Shown here in pieces: positions 18,357-28,130 of a DNA stretch of 64,000 bases (position 1 is the stretch's first letter; each line of letters opens with the position of its first letter). Location: NCBI GenBank assembly GCA_947492825.1, contig CANLNT010000002.1:380501-444500 (forward strand). The letters run 5' to 3'. The DNA comes from an uncultured Paracoccaceae bacterium (lineage in GTDB: Bacteria; Pseudomonadota; Alphaproteobacteria; Rhodobacterales; Rhodobacteraceae). The notes beneath the pieces are model-generated. The model was not told the DNA's origin and ran no database searches. It saw only the letters and a list, made by a program, of their open reading frames with translations. Position numbers and translations under genes: made by a program.

Positions 18357-19041
18357 AATCGTGCTGGATACAGAAACGACCGGATTTGAACCGGGCGAGG
18401 GCGACCGGATCGTTGAAATTGGCGCTGTTGAGTTGATGGGTCATGTGCCAACGGGGCGCACATACCATCAGTACATTAATCCGCAGCGGTCGATGCCTGA
18501 AGAAGCCTTTGCCGTGCATGGGTTGGGCGATGAATTCTTGTCCGACAAGCCGGTCTTCAAAGACATTGCACAGGACTTTGTGGATTTTGTCGGCGACGCC
18601 AAGCTGATCATCCATAACGCTGCTTTTGATATGAAGTTCCTGAATGCCGAACTTGGCTGGGTGAACCGCCCGCTTTTGCCGATGGATCAGGCGTTAGATA
18701 CACTTGCCATCGCACGCAGGCGCTTTCCCGGGTCACCTGCTTCGCTGGATGCACTGTGTCGCCGGTTTGGCATAGATAACTCTAGCCGGACGCTTCATGG
18801 CGCGCTGCTGGACAGTGAAATTCTGGCAGAGGTCTATCTGGAACTGATTGGTGGTCGTCAGCCAGATTTTGCCCTGTCGGCGCAGACAGAAGCCAAGTCA
18901 AATGCGCAAACTGCCGAAGACTGGCGGCCAACGGCGCGGCCAACCCCGCTGCCGTCACGGCTGACCGAAGAAGAGGCCGCCGCCCATGCCACATTTGTGG
19001 ACCAGTTGGGCGACAGCGCGCTTTGGAAGCGGTTTAATTGA
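18349..19041 (+). CDS. dnaQ: DNA polymerase III epsilon subunit (proofreading exonuclease)
   Basis: The 230-residue protein has the three exonuclease motifs. Motif I is VLDTETTGFEPGEGDRIVEIG at the N-terminus, written in parts as VLDTETTGF and GDRIVEIGAVE. Motif II is HNAAFDMKFLNAEL near residue 87, and motif III is HGALLDSEILAEVYLEL near residue 149. It removes misincorporated bases within the replicative polymerase. It ends the maf-aroE-coaE-dnaQ row, and its last 8 bp overlap the convergent secB. Confidence 0.96.
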   Translation: MREIVLDTETTGFEPGEGDRIVEIGAVELMGHVPTGRTYHQYINPQRSMPEEAFAVHGLGDEFLSDKPVFKDIAQDFVDFVGDAKLIIHNAAFDMKFLNAELGWVNRPLLPMDQALDTLAIARRRFPGSPASLDALCRRFGIDNSSRTLHGALLDSEILAEVYLELIGGRQPDFALSAQTEAKSNAQTAEDWRPTARPTPLPSRLTEEEAAAHATFVDQLGDSALWKRFN

Positions 19042-19552
19042 CCTTTTGCTGGTCCTGCTGACGGCGGGCCAGCTCAGCGCGGTAAAGCGCCAAAAAGTCG
19101 ATCTGTTCGAGGTTCAGTGGCGGGAAGCCACCGTCACGCGACACATCCGATACGATGCGGCGCACAAATGGGAATGTGATGCGCGGGCATTCGATCAGCA
19201 GATAGGGGTGCAGTTGTTCTTCTGGCACACCTTCGATTTGGAAAACACCAGCATACTCAAGCTCCAACACGAAAAGCGGCTCGCCCTTTTCTTTGGTCTT
19301 GGATGTGATGTTCAGCTTGGTAATGACTTCGTACTGGTTGTCGGCGCCGCGCTTGCGAGCGTCCAGATTGACCTGCACCTGGATTTCGGGCTGCGCATCG
19401 CCACCCACACCCTTTTGGGCCAGTATGTTTTCAAACGACAGATCGCGCACATATTGTGCAAGCACCTTGCTGGTGATCTGTTGCGGCTGGGCGGCAGCTG
19501 CTGCGGCCTCTTCTGGTTTGGCGTCGTCTTCGGCCATTGTGCTCTCCGTCAT
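19034..19552 (-). CDS. secB: Protein-export chaperone SecB
   Basis: The 172-residue tetrameric chaperone keeps preproteins unfolded and delivers them to SecA. The alphaproteobacterial pattern is visible: QYVRDLSFENILAQKG near residue 31, VQVNLDARKR, FVLELEYAGVFQIEGVPEE, LLIECPRITFPFVRRIVSD near residue 125 and GGFPPLNLEQIDFLALY. A Gln/Ala-rich N-terminal tail is present. It is convergent with dnaQ. Confidence 0.96.
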   Translation of the reverse strand: MTESTMAEDDAKPEEAAAAAAQPQQITSKVLAQYVRDLSFENILAQKGVGGDAQPEIQVQVNLDARKRGADNQYEVITKLNITSKTKEKGEPLFVLELEYAGVFQIEGVPEEQLHPYLLIECPRITFPFVRRIVSDVSRDGGFPPLNLEQIDFLALYRAELARRQQDQQKVN

Positions 19553-19597
19553 GCTAGGTTGGATCGCTCTTAGCAGGGGACGGGACGAGCCTCAATG

Positions 19598-20080
19598 CTA
19601 ATGGCGGGTCCAGCCAGATGGTCCATGGGTTGGCTTTTGCGGCTGATCAACCTCTTCAAACTCGCCATCAATGACACGGTCCTGCGGTCCGGGGCGGGGT
19701 TGGGCAGATTGCGGGCCCATTTCAAAGCGAGCGACTTTCACGCGCGACCGCAGGAATTGATAGACCCGCGCCCGCACCGGTGGAACCAGCAGAGCGAACC
19801 CGACGATGTCGGTGAAAAACCCCGGTGTCAGCAAAAGCGCGCCGGAAAACAGGATCATGGCACCATTGGCCAGGGATTCCGACGGATCACGCAATTCACT
19901 GAAGCTGGACCGCAATTGGGCCATTTCCCGCGCACCTTGTTGCCGGACCAAAGTTGACCCGATGATCGCCGTCACAACCACGATCAAAAGCGTTGGCCAC
20001 AGACCCAGCCATCCGCCGACTTGAATGAACAAGGCGATCTCGATCAACGGAATTGCAATGAACAGCGCCAAAAGGGGCAT
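19598..20080 (-). CDS. fxsA: FxsA family membrane protein
   Basis: The 160-residue inner-membrane protein begins PLLALFIAIPLIEIALFIQVG, the FxsA signature (quoted start LLALFIAIPLIEIALF). A second hydrophobic helix, LWPTLLIVVVTAIIGSTLV, follows, and a third pair around ALLLTPGFFTDIVGFALLVP near residue 85. The cytoplasmic C-terminal tail is polar. The name comes from suppression of F exclusion of phage T7; its normal role is unknown. It is divergent from the Tim44-like gene. Confidence 0.85.
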   Translation of the reverse strand: MPLLALFIAIPLIEIALFIQVGGWLGLWPTLLIVVVTAIIGSTLVRQQGAREMAQLRSSFSELRDPSESLANGAMILFSGALLLTPGFFTDIVGFALLVPPVRARVYQFLRSRVKVARFEMGPQSAQPRPGPQDRVIDGEFEEVDQPQKPTHGPSGWTRH

Positions 20081-20185
20081 TGGGTTTCCTTATTGTGACA
20101 GGTGGGGCAGTGGACTCGGCCCCGTTGCCACCCTACATAAGAACCCAACACGGCGGTTTCCATGCCGCAACAGAAAGAGGCGACG

Positions 20186-20845
20186 ATGAACGCACCTATT
20201 ATACAGCTTTTGGTCCTTGCTGCGATCGCGATTTTCCTGATCGTCCGCTTGCGGTCTGTGCTGGGTACCCGCGAGGGTTTTGAGAAGCCGCCGATCCCGA
20301 AACAGTCGGAGCGTGCGGTGGATCGTCGCGGTTTTGAAGTGATTGAAGGTGGTGTTGATCACGATATCGCAGACCACGCCCCAGAGGGCAGTGATACCGC
20401 TTTGGCGTTGGCCAAAATGAAATCGGTTGATCCGTCGTTCAACGTGACCGAATTCTTGCAAGGCGCCCGCGGTGCCTATGAGATGATTTTGATGGCGTTC
20501 GAGCGGGGTGATTTGTCTGATGTGACTCCGTTCATCAGCGAAGACGTGTTTGAAGCGTTTAGCGAGGTTGTCGATCAGCGTCAGGCCGAGGGTCTGACAA
20601 TTGAGGCACAGTTTGTTGGCATCAGTGATCTGGGTCTCAACGAAGCGACATTCGACGAGGCCACGAAAGAGGCCGAACTGACCGTCCGCTTCACCGGTGA
20701 GATGACATGGCAGGTCCGCGACAATGCGGGCGATGTGATCGAAGGCAACGATACCGAGATCAAGCGCCAAAAGGATGTCTGGACCTTTGCCCGTGAAATG
20801 GGCAGCGACAACCCGAACTGGCGGCTGGTTGCAACGGACGCATGA
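20186..20845 (+). CDS. Tim44-like domain protein (TimA)
   Basis: The 219-residue protein has one N-terminal membrane helix (about residues 4-20), then a short linker and a C-terminal Tim44-like domain. Visible domain parts are FLQGARGAYEMILMAFERGD near residue 95, LSDVTPFISEDVFEAFSEV and VRFTGEMTWQVRDN near the end. Alphaproteobacterial TimA is the relative of the mitochondrial import factor Tim44. I chose the ATG at 20186, which follows AGAGG and starts at the membrane helix, over one eight codons earlier. Its stop overlaps the mltA start by 4 bp. Confidence 0.88.
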   Translation: MNAPIIQLLVLAAIAIFLIVRLRSVLGTREGFEKPPIPKQSERAVDRRGFEVIEGGVDHDIADHAPEGSDTALALAKMKSVDPSFNVTEFLQGARGAYEMILMAFERGDLSDVTPFISEDVFEAFSEVVDQRQAEGLTIEAQFVGISDLGLNEATFDEATKEAELTVRFTGEMTWQVRDNAGDVIEGNDTEIKRQKDVWTFAREMGSDNPNWRLVATDA

Positions 20846-21864
20846 TCCGCGCGCTTGCGGCGACCTTGGCGTTAACGGGGGCAGCCGTGGCCGAACCAAC
20901 CTATACGTTTCTAAGCTTTGACGAACTTGATGGCTGGGCTGCGGATGATCATGCCGCAGCCTTGTCCGTTTTTGCGGAAACTTGCGGCGATATCCCCCGG
21001 ACGGACTGGCAACGCCTATGCGCCTTTGCCAAAGACGGGCCAGCCGCGCGCGATTTCTTTGAAACTTTCTTTCAGCCGGTGCTGATCGAAGACGGTGATC
21101 CGATGTTGTTCACCGGCTATTTTGAGCCCGAGATTACAGGCGATCTGGGCCGGTCAGAGGCTTACGCCCACCCAATTTACCGCTTGCCTGATGACTTGGT
21201 CGAGGGGCAACCCTATCTGACCCGCCGCGAGATCGAAGAAAACGAAGCGCTGGCCGAAAAGGGTCTGGAAATCGCCTGGCTGGCTGACCCGGTTGAGCTG
21301 TTCTTTTTGCAAGTCCAGGGATCGGGCCGTATCAGGTTGCCGAACGGCGAGGTCATTCGCGTCGGCTATGCTGGTAAGAACGGGCGGGACTATTCCTCTG
21401 TCGGGGCCAAGCTTGTCGAAAGGGGCGCGTTCGCTGCACACGAGGTTTCTGCAGACGCGATCAAGGGCTGGGTGAAAGACAATCCCGAAGAGGGGCGGGA
21501 GCTGCTGTGGCAGAACGATTCATACGTTTTTTTTCGCGAAGTGAACGAAGTACCGTCAGAAAAAGGGCCGCTGGGGGCGATGAACCGGTCGATCACGACG
21601 CTGAGGTCGATTGCGGTCGATCCGTCGATCACCCTGCTGGGCGCCCCGGTCTGGATCGAAAAAGACGGTGATGATCCGATGCGGCGATTGATGATCGCGC
21701 AGGACACAGGTTCCGCGATCAAGGGTGCGCAGCGGGCTGACATCTTCTTTGGTACAGGGCCAGAGGCCGGGCGTCAGGCGGGTAACATCAAGGACGGTGG
21801 CCGGATGGTTGTTCTGATGCCGGTTGAATATGCGCTGTCCAAGGTGACAGAGCCGCTGGAATGA
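20842..21864 (+). CDS. mltA: Membrane-bound lytic murein transglycosylase A
   Basis: The 340-residue protein has a short signal peptide (about residues 1-17, ending AVAEP). The MltA barrel has LFTGYFEPEITG near residue 91, LFFLQVQGSGRIRLPNGEVI near 150 and VGYAGKNGRDYSSVG. The C-terminal 3D domain has IAQDTGSAIKGAQRADIFFG with catalytic aspartates. It cleaves peptidoglycan to anhydromuropeptides in the periplasm. No lipobox cysteine follows the signal, so it is probably soluble or loosely attached. It overlaps its neighbours by 4 bp on each side. Confidence 0.94.
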   Translation: MIRALAATLALTGAAVAEPTYTFLSFDELDGWAADDHAAALSVFAETCGDIPRTDWQRLCAFAKDGPAARDFFETFFQPVLIEDGDPMLFTGYFEPEITGDLGRSEAYAHPIYRLPDDLVEGQPYLTRREIEENEALAEKGLEIAWLADPVELFFLQVQGSGRIRLPNGEVIRVGYAGKNGRDYSSVGAKLVERGAFAAHEVSADAIKGWVKDNPEEGRELLWQNDSYVFFREVNEVPSEKGPLGAMNRSITTLRSIAVDPSITLLGAPVWIEKDGDDPMRRLMIAQDTGSAIKGAQRADIFFGTGPEAGRQAGNIKDGGRMVVLMPVEYALSKVTEPLE

Positions 21865-22430
21865 GAAAGCCACGCCACCTTTCGCCAGAAGATCGGGCGA
21901 TTTGGGATCAGGTCGCCCGCCGGGTCGAACCGATGCATCCTAAACTGCAAGAACCCAAAGCAGAGCCTGAGCTGGTGAAAACCCCGGCCAAGCCTAAGGA
22001 ATCTCTTCCCTTTTTCGAAGTTGGCGCCAAGTCAAATCCACGACGCGAGGACGATGTCTTGCCCGGACTGGGGCAGGCCCTGCGACAAGCGCCAGTACAG
22101 ATGGACCACAAGGCCTTTGGCAAGATGTCCCGCGGCAAGCTGAAGCCAGAGGCGCGGATTGACCTGCACGGGATGACACTTGATCAGGCGCATCCAGCGC
22201 TGATGCAATTCATCTATAACGCCTTTGATGATGGCAAACGGCTGGTTTTGGTGATCACTGGCAAGGGCAACATGCAGGCGCAGCCGGGGCAGCGCGGGGT
22301 TTTGCGGCGCTATGTGCCGCAATGGTTAAGGTTGCCGCCGCTGGGTCCGAAGATTCTGGAAATCCGGCCTGCGCATATCCGCCACGGTGGTGACGGCGCG
22401 TTCTATGTTTACCTAAAGCGGGCGCGTTAA
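21861..22430 (+). CDS. Smr-domain protein
   Basis: The 189-residue protein has a charged N-terminal region (about residues 1-90) and a C-terminal Smr domain. The domain shows the hallmark IDLHGMTLDQAH near residue 97, LVLVITGKGNMQAQPGQRG near 132 and VPQWLRLPPLGPKILEIRPAHIRHGGDGAFYVYL in the last part (key runs RHGGDGAFYVYLKR). Smr domains are nicking endonucleases or RNA binders; no MutS2 core is attached. It follows mltA with a 4-bp overlap and overlaps the convergent MFS gene by 18 bp. Confidence 0.9.
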   Translation: MRKPRHLSPEDRAIWDQVARRVEPMHPKLQEPKAEPELVKTPAKPKESLPFFEVGAKSNPRREDDVLPGLGQALRQAPVQMDHKAFGKMSRGKLKPEARIDLHGMTLDQAHPALMQFIYNAFDDGKRLVLVITGKGNMQAQPGQRGVLRRYVPQWLRLPPLGPKILEIRPAHIRHGGDGAFYVYLKRAR

Positions 22431-23636
22431 TCGGGGATGCACAATGCGTGCACAAACCATGCACAACCCGGCTGCAAACAGGAAATACAATGTCAGCCAG
22501 ATCATTTGCGTCGGAAAATTAACGCCCAGATCGATGATGACACCAGAGATGCCCGGTCCAATCGCTGACCCAAAGACCATGATTGCCCCGGCCGCGGCCT
22601 TGATCGCGCCAAGGTGTCGGGTGCCAAAAAATTCTGCCCAGAATGCACTGGCGAGTGTGGATTGTATCCCTTGTCCGATCCCCAGAACTGCCAACCCGAT
22701 AGCCGCCATATAGATCGTGGATGCCGCACCAGTCACAAAGAAGGCGACGGCGAAGGGCAGCATGTAGAACGGCAGAATGCGGGCAGAGCCGAACCGGTCA
22801 ATCGCCCAACCGCACCCAAAGGTCGCGGCAACGGTCACGGCGGTGGACAGCGGGAAGAGGGCGACAAAGGCGACGTGACTCCACCCTTTGACATCGGCGA
22901 TATGCACCTGCTGGAACCACAAGGCCGTGCCCCATGCGGGCGGGCCGAGAAGGGCGGGAACCAAAAGCCAGAACACAGGGTGGCGCAACACCTCTGCCCG
23001 TGTCCAATGGCGGCTGTCCATGCCGAGCGCTTCGGATTCTTCGGCCATGGACTGGGGGGTCCGCTCTTGTCGCAAAAGCCGCGTGACCACAGGAATGGTC
23101 AAGAGCAGGACCGCAGCGCAGATAAGCCACAGGATGCGCCAATCGGTTGTCAGCAAGAGGGCCGCAAAGATGATTGGCAAAAACGCGGTGCCAATCGAAA
23201 AACCGATGCTGGCAATGGACAATGCCTTACCACGGGTGGCAACGAACCAACGGGCCATCGCGACTACGGCGAGATGTGACAACATGCCTTGTCCGGTAAA
23301 GCGCAACAGAAAGACGGTCAGCACTAGCCACCAAACAGCGGGCGCTTGCGTCATCATCAGGCAGGCCACCGCCAGCCCCAGCATCACCCAGACAGACAGC
23401 GCGCGGATGCGGAACCGGTCGGTCAGTGCGCCGGCCCAGATCATTACAACGGCAGAGGCGGTCGTGGCGATCGTGTAAGACAAGCCCCAGCCGCCATCGG
23501 TCAGCCCATGCGCTGCTTTGATCTGATCTGCGAAGATCGAGATGAAGAACGTCTGCCCGTAAGACGACGAAAATGTCAGGATCACTCCGGCAAGCAGGAA
23601 CGACCAATTGTCGCGCAGGAAGTTGAGGTAAGACAT
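22413..23636 (-). CDS. MFS transporter
   Basis: The 407-residue protein has twelve predicted membrane segments in two sets of six, split by a charged loop near residues 185-215. The first loop contains WAGALTDRFRIRALSVWVM, the MFS GxLxDRxGRR-like motif A, and the second half repeats it as GWAIDRFGSARILPFYML. Motif B-like GFSIGTAFLPII is present. The substrate cannot be told from sequence; the fold is closest to the oxalate/monocarboxylate-type group. It is convergent with the Smr gene and stands alone. Confidence 0.88.
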   Translation of the reverse strand: MSYLNFLRDNWSFLLAGVILTFSSSYGQTFFISIFADQIKAAHGLTDGGWGLSYTIATTASAVVMIWAGALTDRFRIRALSVWVMLGLAVACLMMTQAPAVWWLVLTVFLLRFTGQGMLSHLAVVAMARWFVATRGKALSIASIGFSIGTAFLPIIFAALLLTTDWRILWLICAAVLLLTIPVVTRLLRQERTPQSMAEESEALGMDSRHWTRAEVLRHPVFWLLVPALLGPPAWGTALWFQQVHIADVKGWSHVAFVALFPLSTAVTVAATFGCGWAIDRFGSARILPFYMLPFAVAFFVTGAASTIYMAAIGLAVLGIGQGIQSTLASAFWAEFFGTRHLGAIKAAAGAIMVFGSAIGPGISGVIIDLGVNFPTQMIWLTLYFLFAAGLCMVCARIVHPRLTRPL

Positions 23637-23732
23637 GCCGCTTTGGTTTCAGGTTTTCCGACCTGAGGGAAGCGCAAGTTTGTGTGGGCCCCGGATCAAT
23701 CCGAAGCCCGCAATAAGTTGAAGGCGGTCGGC

Positions 23733-25043
23733 TTAGAGAACGTATCGCGAGACGTCCGTGCTGCGCGCGAGTTCGCCTAGGTGTTCCTCGACGAAATCCG
23801 CGTCAATCGTGATCTCATCGCCCGCGCGGTCTGGGGCTGAGAATGACAGGTCCTCAAACACACGCTCGATTACGGTGTAAAGTCGGCGGGCCCCGATGTT
23901 TTCAACGCTTTCGTTCACCTCTGCCGCGATCTTGGCGAGGGCGGCGATACCGTCGGGGGCAAAGGTCACTGTGACCTCTTCGGTTTTCATAAGTGCAGAG
24001 TATTGCAACGTCAGGGCGTTGTCCGTTTCGGTGAGGATGCGGACAAAATCGTCTTCGGTCAGTGCGCGCAGCTCTACACGGATTGGCAAACGGCCCTGCA
24101 ATTCCGGCAACAGATCTGACGGTTTTGCGACGTGGAATGCGCCGGAGGCGATGAAAAGGATGTGGTCGGTTTTGATTGGCCCGTGCTTGGTGCTGACGGT
24201 TGTGCCTTCGATCAGTGGAAGCAGGTCGCGCTGCACACCTTCGCGGGACACGTCAGCGCCTTTGCGGTCCTGGCCGGCAGCGACCTTGTCGATCTCATCC
24301 AGAAAAACGATGCCGTTCTGTTCGACCGCTTCAAGTGCGGCTTTGGTGACGGTTTCATCGTCTAGTAGTTTGTCAGCCTCGTCCGCGATCAGGGCCTCAT
24401 AGCTTTCGGCGACGGTCATCCGCTTTTTGACGGTGCGCCCGCCCATTTTGCCGAAGATATCGCCAAGGTTCATCATGCCACCCATCTGGCCTGCGCCCGG
24501 CTGGCCGGGGATTTCGAAACCACCAAAGGGGTTGGAGGTATCGGCCAGCTCAAGCTCGATCACGGTGTTGTCCAGATCGCCAGCTTTGAGCTTTTTGCGG
24601 AACATCTCGCGCGTGCTGTCGCGGGCATCGGTGCCAGCAACGGCGGTGATCACGCGATCCTCTGCCTGTTCGATTGCCTTGGCTTTCACATCTTCGCGCA
24701 TGTGTTCGCGGGTGTCGATAATCGCGGCCTCGACCAAGTCGCGGATGATCTGCTCTACATCGCGGCCGACATAACCGACCTCTGTGAACTTCGTCGTCTC
24801 GACCTTGATAAAGGGTGCGCGCGCTAGTTTCGCCAAGCGGCGCGAAATTTCGGTTTTGCCGACGCCGGTGGGCCCGATCATCAGGATGTTCTTGGGATAA
24901 ACTTCATCCCGCAGGTCATCGCCCAGTTGCTTGCGCCGCCAGCGGTTGCGCAGAGCGACGGCGACGGCACGTTTTGCGTCTTTTTGGCCGATGATAAAGC
25001 GGTCCAGTTCGGACACGATTTCGCGGGGGGTGAGGTCGGTCAT
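23733..25043 (-). CDS. hslU: ATP-dependent protease ATPase subunit HslU
   Basis: The 436-residue AAA+ unfoldase feeds substrates to HslV. Visible parts are [21 protein letters not shown] at the start (as [14 protein letters not shown]), Walker [18 protein letters not shown] near residue 58, the pore motif [17 protein letters not shown], Walker [13 protein letters not shown] and the C-terminus [12 protein letters not shown], which docks into HslV. The frame is open to 25184. I chose the ATG at 25043 because it is the family start and overlaps the upstream stop by 4 bp (ATGA). Confidence 0.97.
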   Translation of the reverse strand: MTDLTPREIVSELDRFIIGQKDAKRAVAVALRNRWRRKQLGDDLRDEVYPKNILMIGPTGVGKTEISRRLAKLARAPFIKVETTKFTEVGYVGRDVEQIIRDLVEAAIIDTREHMREDVKAKAIEQAEDRVITAVAGTDARDSTREMFRKKLKAGDLDNTVIELELADTSNPFGGFEIPGQPGAGQMGGMMNLGDIFGKMGGRTVKKRMTVAESYEALIADEADKLLDDETVTKAALEAVEQNGIVFLDEIDKVAAGQDRKGADVSREGVQRDLLPLIEGTTVSTKHGPIKTDHILFIASGAFHVAKPSDLLPELQGRLPIRVELRALTEDDFVRILTETDNALTLQYSALMKTEEVTVTFAPDGIAALAKIAAEVNESVENIGARRLYTVIERVFEDLSFSAPDRAGDEITIDADFVEEHLGELARSTDVSRYVL

Positions 25044-26122
25044 TTTTGGGTCCTGACGTAGGAAGATGGTGGCAGGCGATGCAGCGGCACAAAGCCGGGC
25101 ATCAGCCGCAGAAGAAATGCGCGGATGCGCTCCCAGAACGCGCCGAGCAGCAAGAGGATCATGCCAAGGAAGAGGATTGTCCAAGCAGCGCCCGCGCCGT
25201 CAAAGACGGTTGCTGCGATGGCAACAATATAGCCGATGGCGGCAATCAGGAATGACCGGCGGTCAATAACGATCGCGACAAGTGCAAAGAGCGCAAGGAT
25301 CACTAGCAAGATCAGATTGGCGGTTTGGGTTTCCTGTTCCAGCAGAGTCAGCGCCATGGTGTTAACCAATGCAGGCGCGGCCACAACGTGGAGCCAAAAC
25401 CCATTGGCGCTGCGCCGGGTCACGCGGTGTGGGTCGGACATGTCAAAGGCCATCGCAACAGCAAAAACCGCAAGTCCCAACGCTAAAGTGATAAAGGCGA
25501 AAGGTCCGCCTGCGGACAAAAGAAACAAGTCGGACACGTCCTGTGGGGTGCCGGATGTTGTCGCAGCCATCAGCATCGCCACGATGAAAAGCCCAACCGC
25601 AATCATCGCCATGGCGAATGGAACCCGAAAGCGCATCCAGTAGATCAACAAGGCCACAGTGCCGAGCGCGAAGGGCATGGGCAAGCTGCTGAAATCGTCC
25701 TGTGCGACCATGAATGGCTGGGCAAAGTAGACCGTGAGCGCCAGGGCGGCGTTACCTGCAAACAAGACCGAAAGCGCGATAGCAGGGGCCACCATGCGAC
25801 GGCGACGGACGAAGTATTCCGACAACCCCCAAAGGATCGCCGCACCAAGAAGCCCGAAATACACCGCCTCTTGCTGCGGGTTGTTGATTTCGGCGACGTA
25901 GATTGAGCCGACAACAAGCGCCCAGCCCGTTGCAAGGATGCCAAGGCCCACGACGATGAAGATCTCGTTGAAGCCTTTGAACAGCTCGAACGGTTCGTCG
26001 CCCGGCGAAAGGTTCTCGCGCGCGCCTTTTCGGCTATGGGCAAGGGCGGCAATATTGGCGGCTTGCGCCTCTGTGATCAGGCCTGCGGCCACGGATGCTT
26101 TGATGTCGGACGGGTCAAGCAT
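25040..26122 (-). CDS. Multi-pass membrane protein of unknown function
   Basis: I do not recognise a named family with confidence. The 360-residue protein has a soluble N-terminal segment (about 55 residues). This begins with a short helical unit, [22 protein letters not shown], that resembles those of DUF2157-type proteins. About ten hydrophobic helices follow (for example [20 protein letters not shown] and [17 protein letters not shown]). It ends with basic, proline-containing residues. It overlaps hslU by 4 bp and lies between hslV and hslU, suggesting co-expression with the protease. Confidence 0.75.
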   Translation of the reverse strand: MLDPSDIKASVAAGLITEAQAANIAALAHSRKGARENLSPGDEPFELFKGFNEIFIVVGLGILATGWALVVGSIYVAEINNPQQEAVYFGLLGAAILWGLSEYFVRRRRMVAPAIALSVLFAGNAALALTVYFAQPFMVAQDDFSSLPMPFALGTVALLIYWMRFRVPFAMAMIAVGLFIVAMLMAATTSGTPQDVSDLFLLSAGGPFAFITLALGLAVFAVAMAFDMSDPHRVTRRSANGFWLHVVAAPALVNTMALTLLEQETQTANLILLVILALFALVAIVIDRRSFLIAAIGYIVAIAATVFDGAGAAWTILFLGMILLLLGAFWERIRAFLLRLMPGFVPLHRLPPSSYVRTQK

Positions 26123-26201
26123 GGATCACAAATCCGTTTGCGCTGTAGGTGCTGTGGGCGGAAGGGTTTAGCGTGGTAGAAACCAAGACAGGAGAAACAC
26201 G

Positions 26202-26567
26202 ATGCATCGCCGCACATTCATAGCAGCCGGAGCGAGTATGTTTGCCGCCCCGGCCCTTGCCGCTGGACATGGCCGATTGGGCCAGTTGGAAGGACGTTCG
26301 ACGCATACGTCCTCTGGCACGGCCGAGATTGCGGGCGATACTGTCAGCCTGCTGGATGACTTCTTTCTCGACAATGCGCCGGACCCGGTTGTCGGTCTGG
26401 GCAAGGACGGCACCTATGATCCCAACACCTTCATGGGTGAATTGAAGGCCATGCGTGGCGGGTCGACCTATACGGTGCCGGCGGGCATCAACACTGACGA
26501 CTACAACGAGGTTTACGTCTGGTGTCGGGCGGCGAATGTGCCGCTGTCGGTGGCGCGGGTTAACTGA
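26202..26567 (+). CDS. Secreted DM13-domain protein
   Basis: The 121-residue protein starts [20 protein letters not shown], a twin-arginine-like leader with a cleavage site near residue 20. The rest matches the DM13 domain: [20 protein letters not shown], then [39 protein letters not shown] and the final [11 protein letters not shown]13 domains are proposed redox or heme-linked modules with a conserved cysteine, seen here in VWC. It has a good AGGAG site. It is transcribed against hslV and overlaps its end by 8 bp, splitting hslV from hslU. Confidence 0.82.
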   Translation: MHRRTFIAAGASMFAAPALAAGHGRLGQLEGRSTHTSSGTAEIAGDTVSLLDDFFLDNAPDPVVGLGKDGTYDPNTFMGELKAMRGGSTYTVPAGINTDDYNEVYVWCRAANVPLSVARVN

Positions 26568-27114
26568 TTTTTTCAACGGTCAGGTTTCCGTTGGTGTAGA
26601 CGCAGATATCAGCGGCGATGGCCATTGCTTTGCGGGCGATGGTTTCAGCATCGTTGTCGCTGTCCATCAGGGCGCGGCCCGCTGCAAGGGCATAGTTGCC
26701 ACCCGATCCAATGGCTGCGATGTCATGTTCGGGTTCCAGCACGTCACCGGCACCGGTGATCACGAACAGATCCTTGCCGTCCGAGACAATCAGCATCGCC
26801 TCGAGCTTTTGCAGGTATTTGTCGGTGCGCCAGTCCTTGGCAAGTTCGACCGAGGCGCGGGCAAGTTGGCCCGGTGTCGCCTCGAGTTTCTTTTCCAGCC
26901 GTTCCAATAGGGTAAAGGCGTCAGCGGTGGACCCGGCAAAGCCGCAGATTACGTCGTCACCACCCGGCGAAAGACGTCGGACCTTGCGGGCGGTGCCTTT
27001 GATCACGGTCTGGCCAAGGCTGACCTGCCCGTCGCCAGCGATCACAACCTGCCCGCCCTTGCGGACACCGATGATTGTGGTGCCGTGCCACCCCGGGAAT
27101 TCGTTTTCAGCCAT
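26560..27114 (-). CDS. hslV: ATP-dependent protease proteolytic subunit HslV
   Basis: The 184-residue peptidase has the N-terminal threonine in [21 protein letters not shown]. The first residues MAENEFPG would be removed to expose [40 protein letters not shown] and [16 protein letters not shown] follow. It forms the protease with HslU. The two genes are usually adjacent, but here 1.5 kb with a DM13 gene and a membrane protein gene lies between them. Confidence 0.96.
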   Translation of the reverse strand: MAENEFPGWHGTTIIGVRKGGQVVIAGDGQVSLGQTVIKGTARKVRRLSPGGDDVICGFAGSTADAFTLLERLEKKLEATPGQLARASVELAKDWRTDKYLQKLEAMLIVSDGKDLFVITGAGDVLEPEHDIAAIGSGGNYALAAGRALMDSDNDAETIARKAMAIAADICVYTNGNLTVEKIS

Positions 27115-27215
27115 TGTTCGCCCTTTTTCGCAGTTGCGGTTTATATGGACGCAAGATTTGCGGCAAACAAGGGCGGGACTTGAACCCCGGTTGGCCGCCG
27201 CCTAGCGTGGCGCGT

Positions 27216-28130
27216 ATGGAACAGCCCGATGATGTGACCTTTTACCTAGAGCCGGGGCTGCTGGAAAGCGCCCAGAAGGGTGAGCATAATTTCATTGGAC
27301 TGGTCGCATCCGTTCTGCAAGAGGCAGGGCTGAACCCGCATTACACGCCGAACACCGGGGTGGCCCGTCTGCGGGCCGAAGCGCGGCCCGGATATGCGCT
27401 TTTTCACATGGATCAGCCAAACCACGATCGCGCACTGACGATGCGGCGAGCCTATTTCTATCCGTTCTGGCAGATCGAGGCGTCGTCGAAGCGGTGGGAA
27501 TGGGATGTGGCCTTGACCGAGTTTGATCCCGCACAGGTGGACAGGGCCGAAGCGGATCGCTTTTTCAACTTTTGGGGGCGGCGGCTGTATCAGCAAAAGC
27601 CGTCAAACGCGGTGCGCCAAAAGATGATCTATGTGCCGCTTCAGGGTCTGATCCGGCAACGCAGATCATTTCAGTGGTGCAGCCCGGTTGAAATGCTGGA
27701 ACTGACTGCGCAGCGCTTTCCGCATCATCAGATCATCGCAACATTGCACCCCAACGAAGACTACACGTCTGCCGACCGCATGGCGCTGGCCAAAGTGATA
27801 GGACGCCACCCCAAGGTCGAGATCATCGAACGCCCGATGGAGCTGTGTCTGCGGGATTGCGATTTTGTGGTGACGATGAACTCAAGCGCAGCCTTTAACG
27901 GATTCTTGTTCCGCAAACCGGCGGTTCTGTTCGGGCAGATAGATTTTCATCACATTGCGGGCAGCGTGATGCGCGACGGAGAAGATGCCGCCTTTGACGC
28001 CGTAAACCGGCAACCGGATTATGCCGGTTACATGTGGTGGTTCCTGCAGCAGATGTCGATCAATGCAGGCAAGGACAACGCGAAAGAACGGATCAAGAGC
28101 GTGCTGCGCGGCCACGGTTGGCCGGTTTGA
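27216..28130 (+). CDS. Capsule-polysaccharide-synthesis-like protein
   Basis: The 304-residue cytoplasmic protein has a C-terminal part like KpsC/KpsS-type capsule-synthesis proteins: IIATLHPNEDYTSADR near residue 175, then VVTMNSSAAFNGFLFRKPAVLFGQ near 220 (as VVTMNSSAAFNGFLF). In that family these are the nucleotide-sugar-binding HP and S-S-x-x-F-E positions. No other capsule gene is nearby. The ATG at 27216 is used; the open frame reaches back to 27075 across hslV. Its stop directly abuts the convergent GFA gene. The family assignment is moderate. Confidence 0.6.
   Translation: MEQPDDVTFYLEPGLLESAQKGEHNFIGLVASVLQEAGLNPHYTPNTGVARLRAEARPGYALFHMDQPNHDRALTMRRAYFYPFWQIEASSKRWEWDVALTEFDPAQVDRAEADRFFNFWGRRLYQQKPSNAVRQKMIYVPLQGLIRQRRSFQWCSPVEMLELTAQRFPHHQIIATLHPNEDYTSADRMALAKVIGRHPKVEIIERPMELCLRDCDFVVTMNSSAAFNGFLFRKPAVLFGQIDFHHIAGSVMRDGEDAAFDAVNRQPDYAGYMWWFLQQMSINAGKDNAKERIKSVLRGHGWPV

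Noticed and set aside
23690-23732. Terminator for hslU around the CGGAT/ATCCG palindrome
   Set aside because: The arms are only five bases and no T-run follows on the minus strand.
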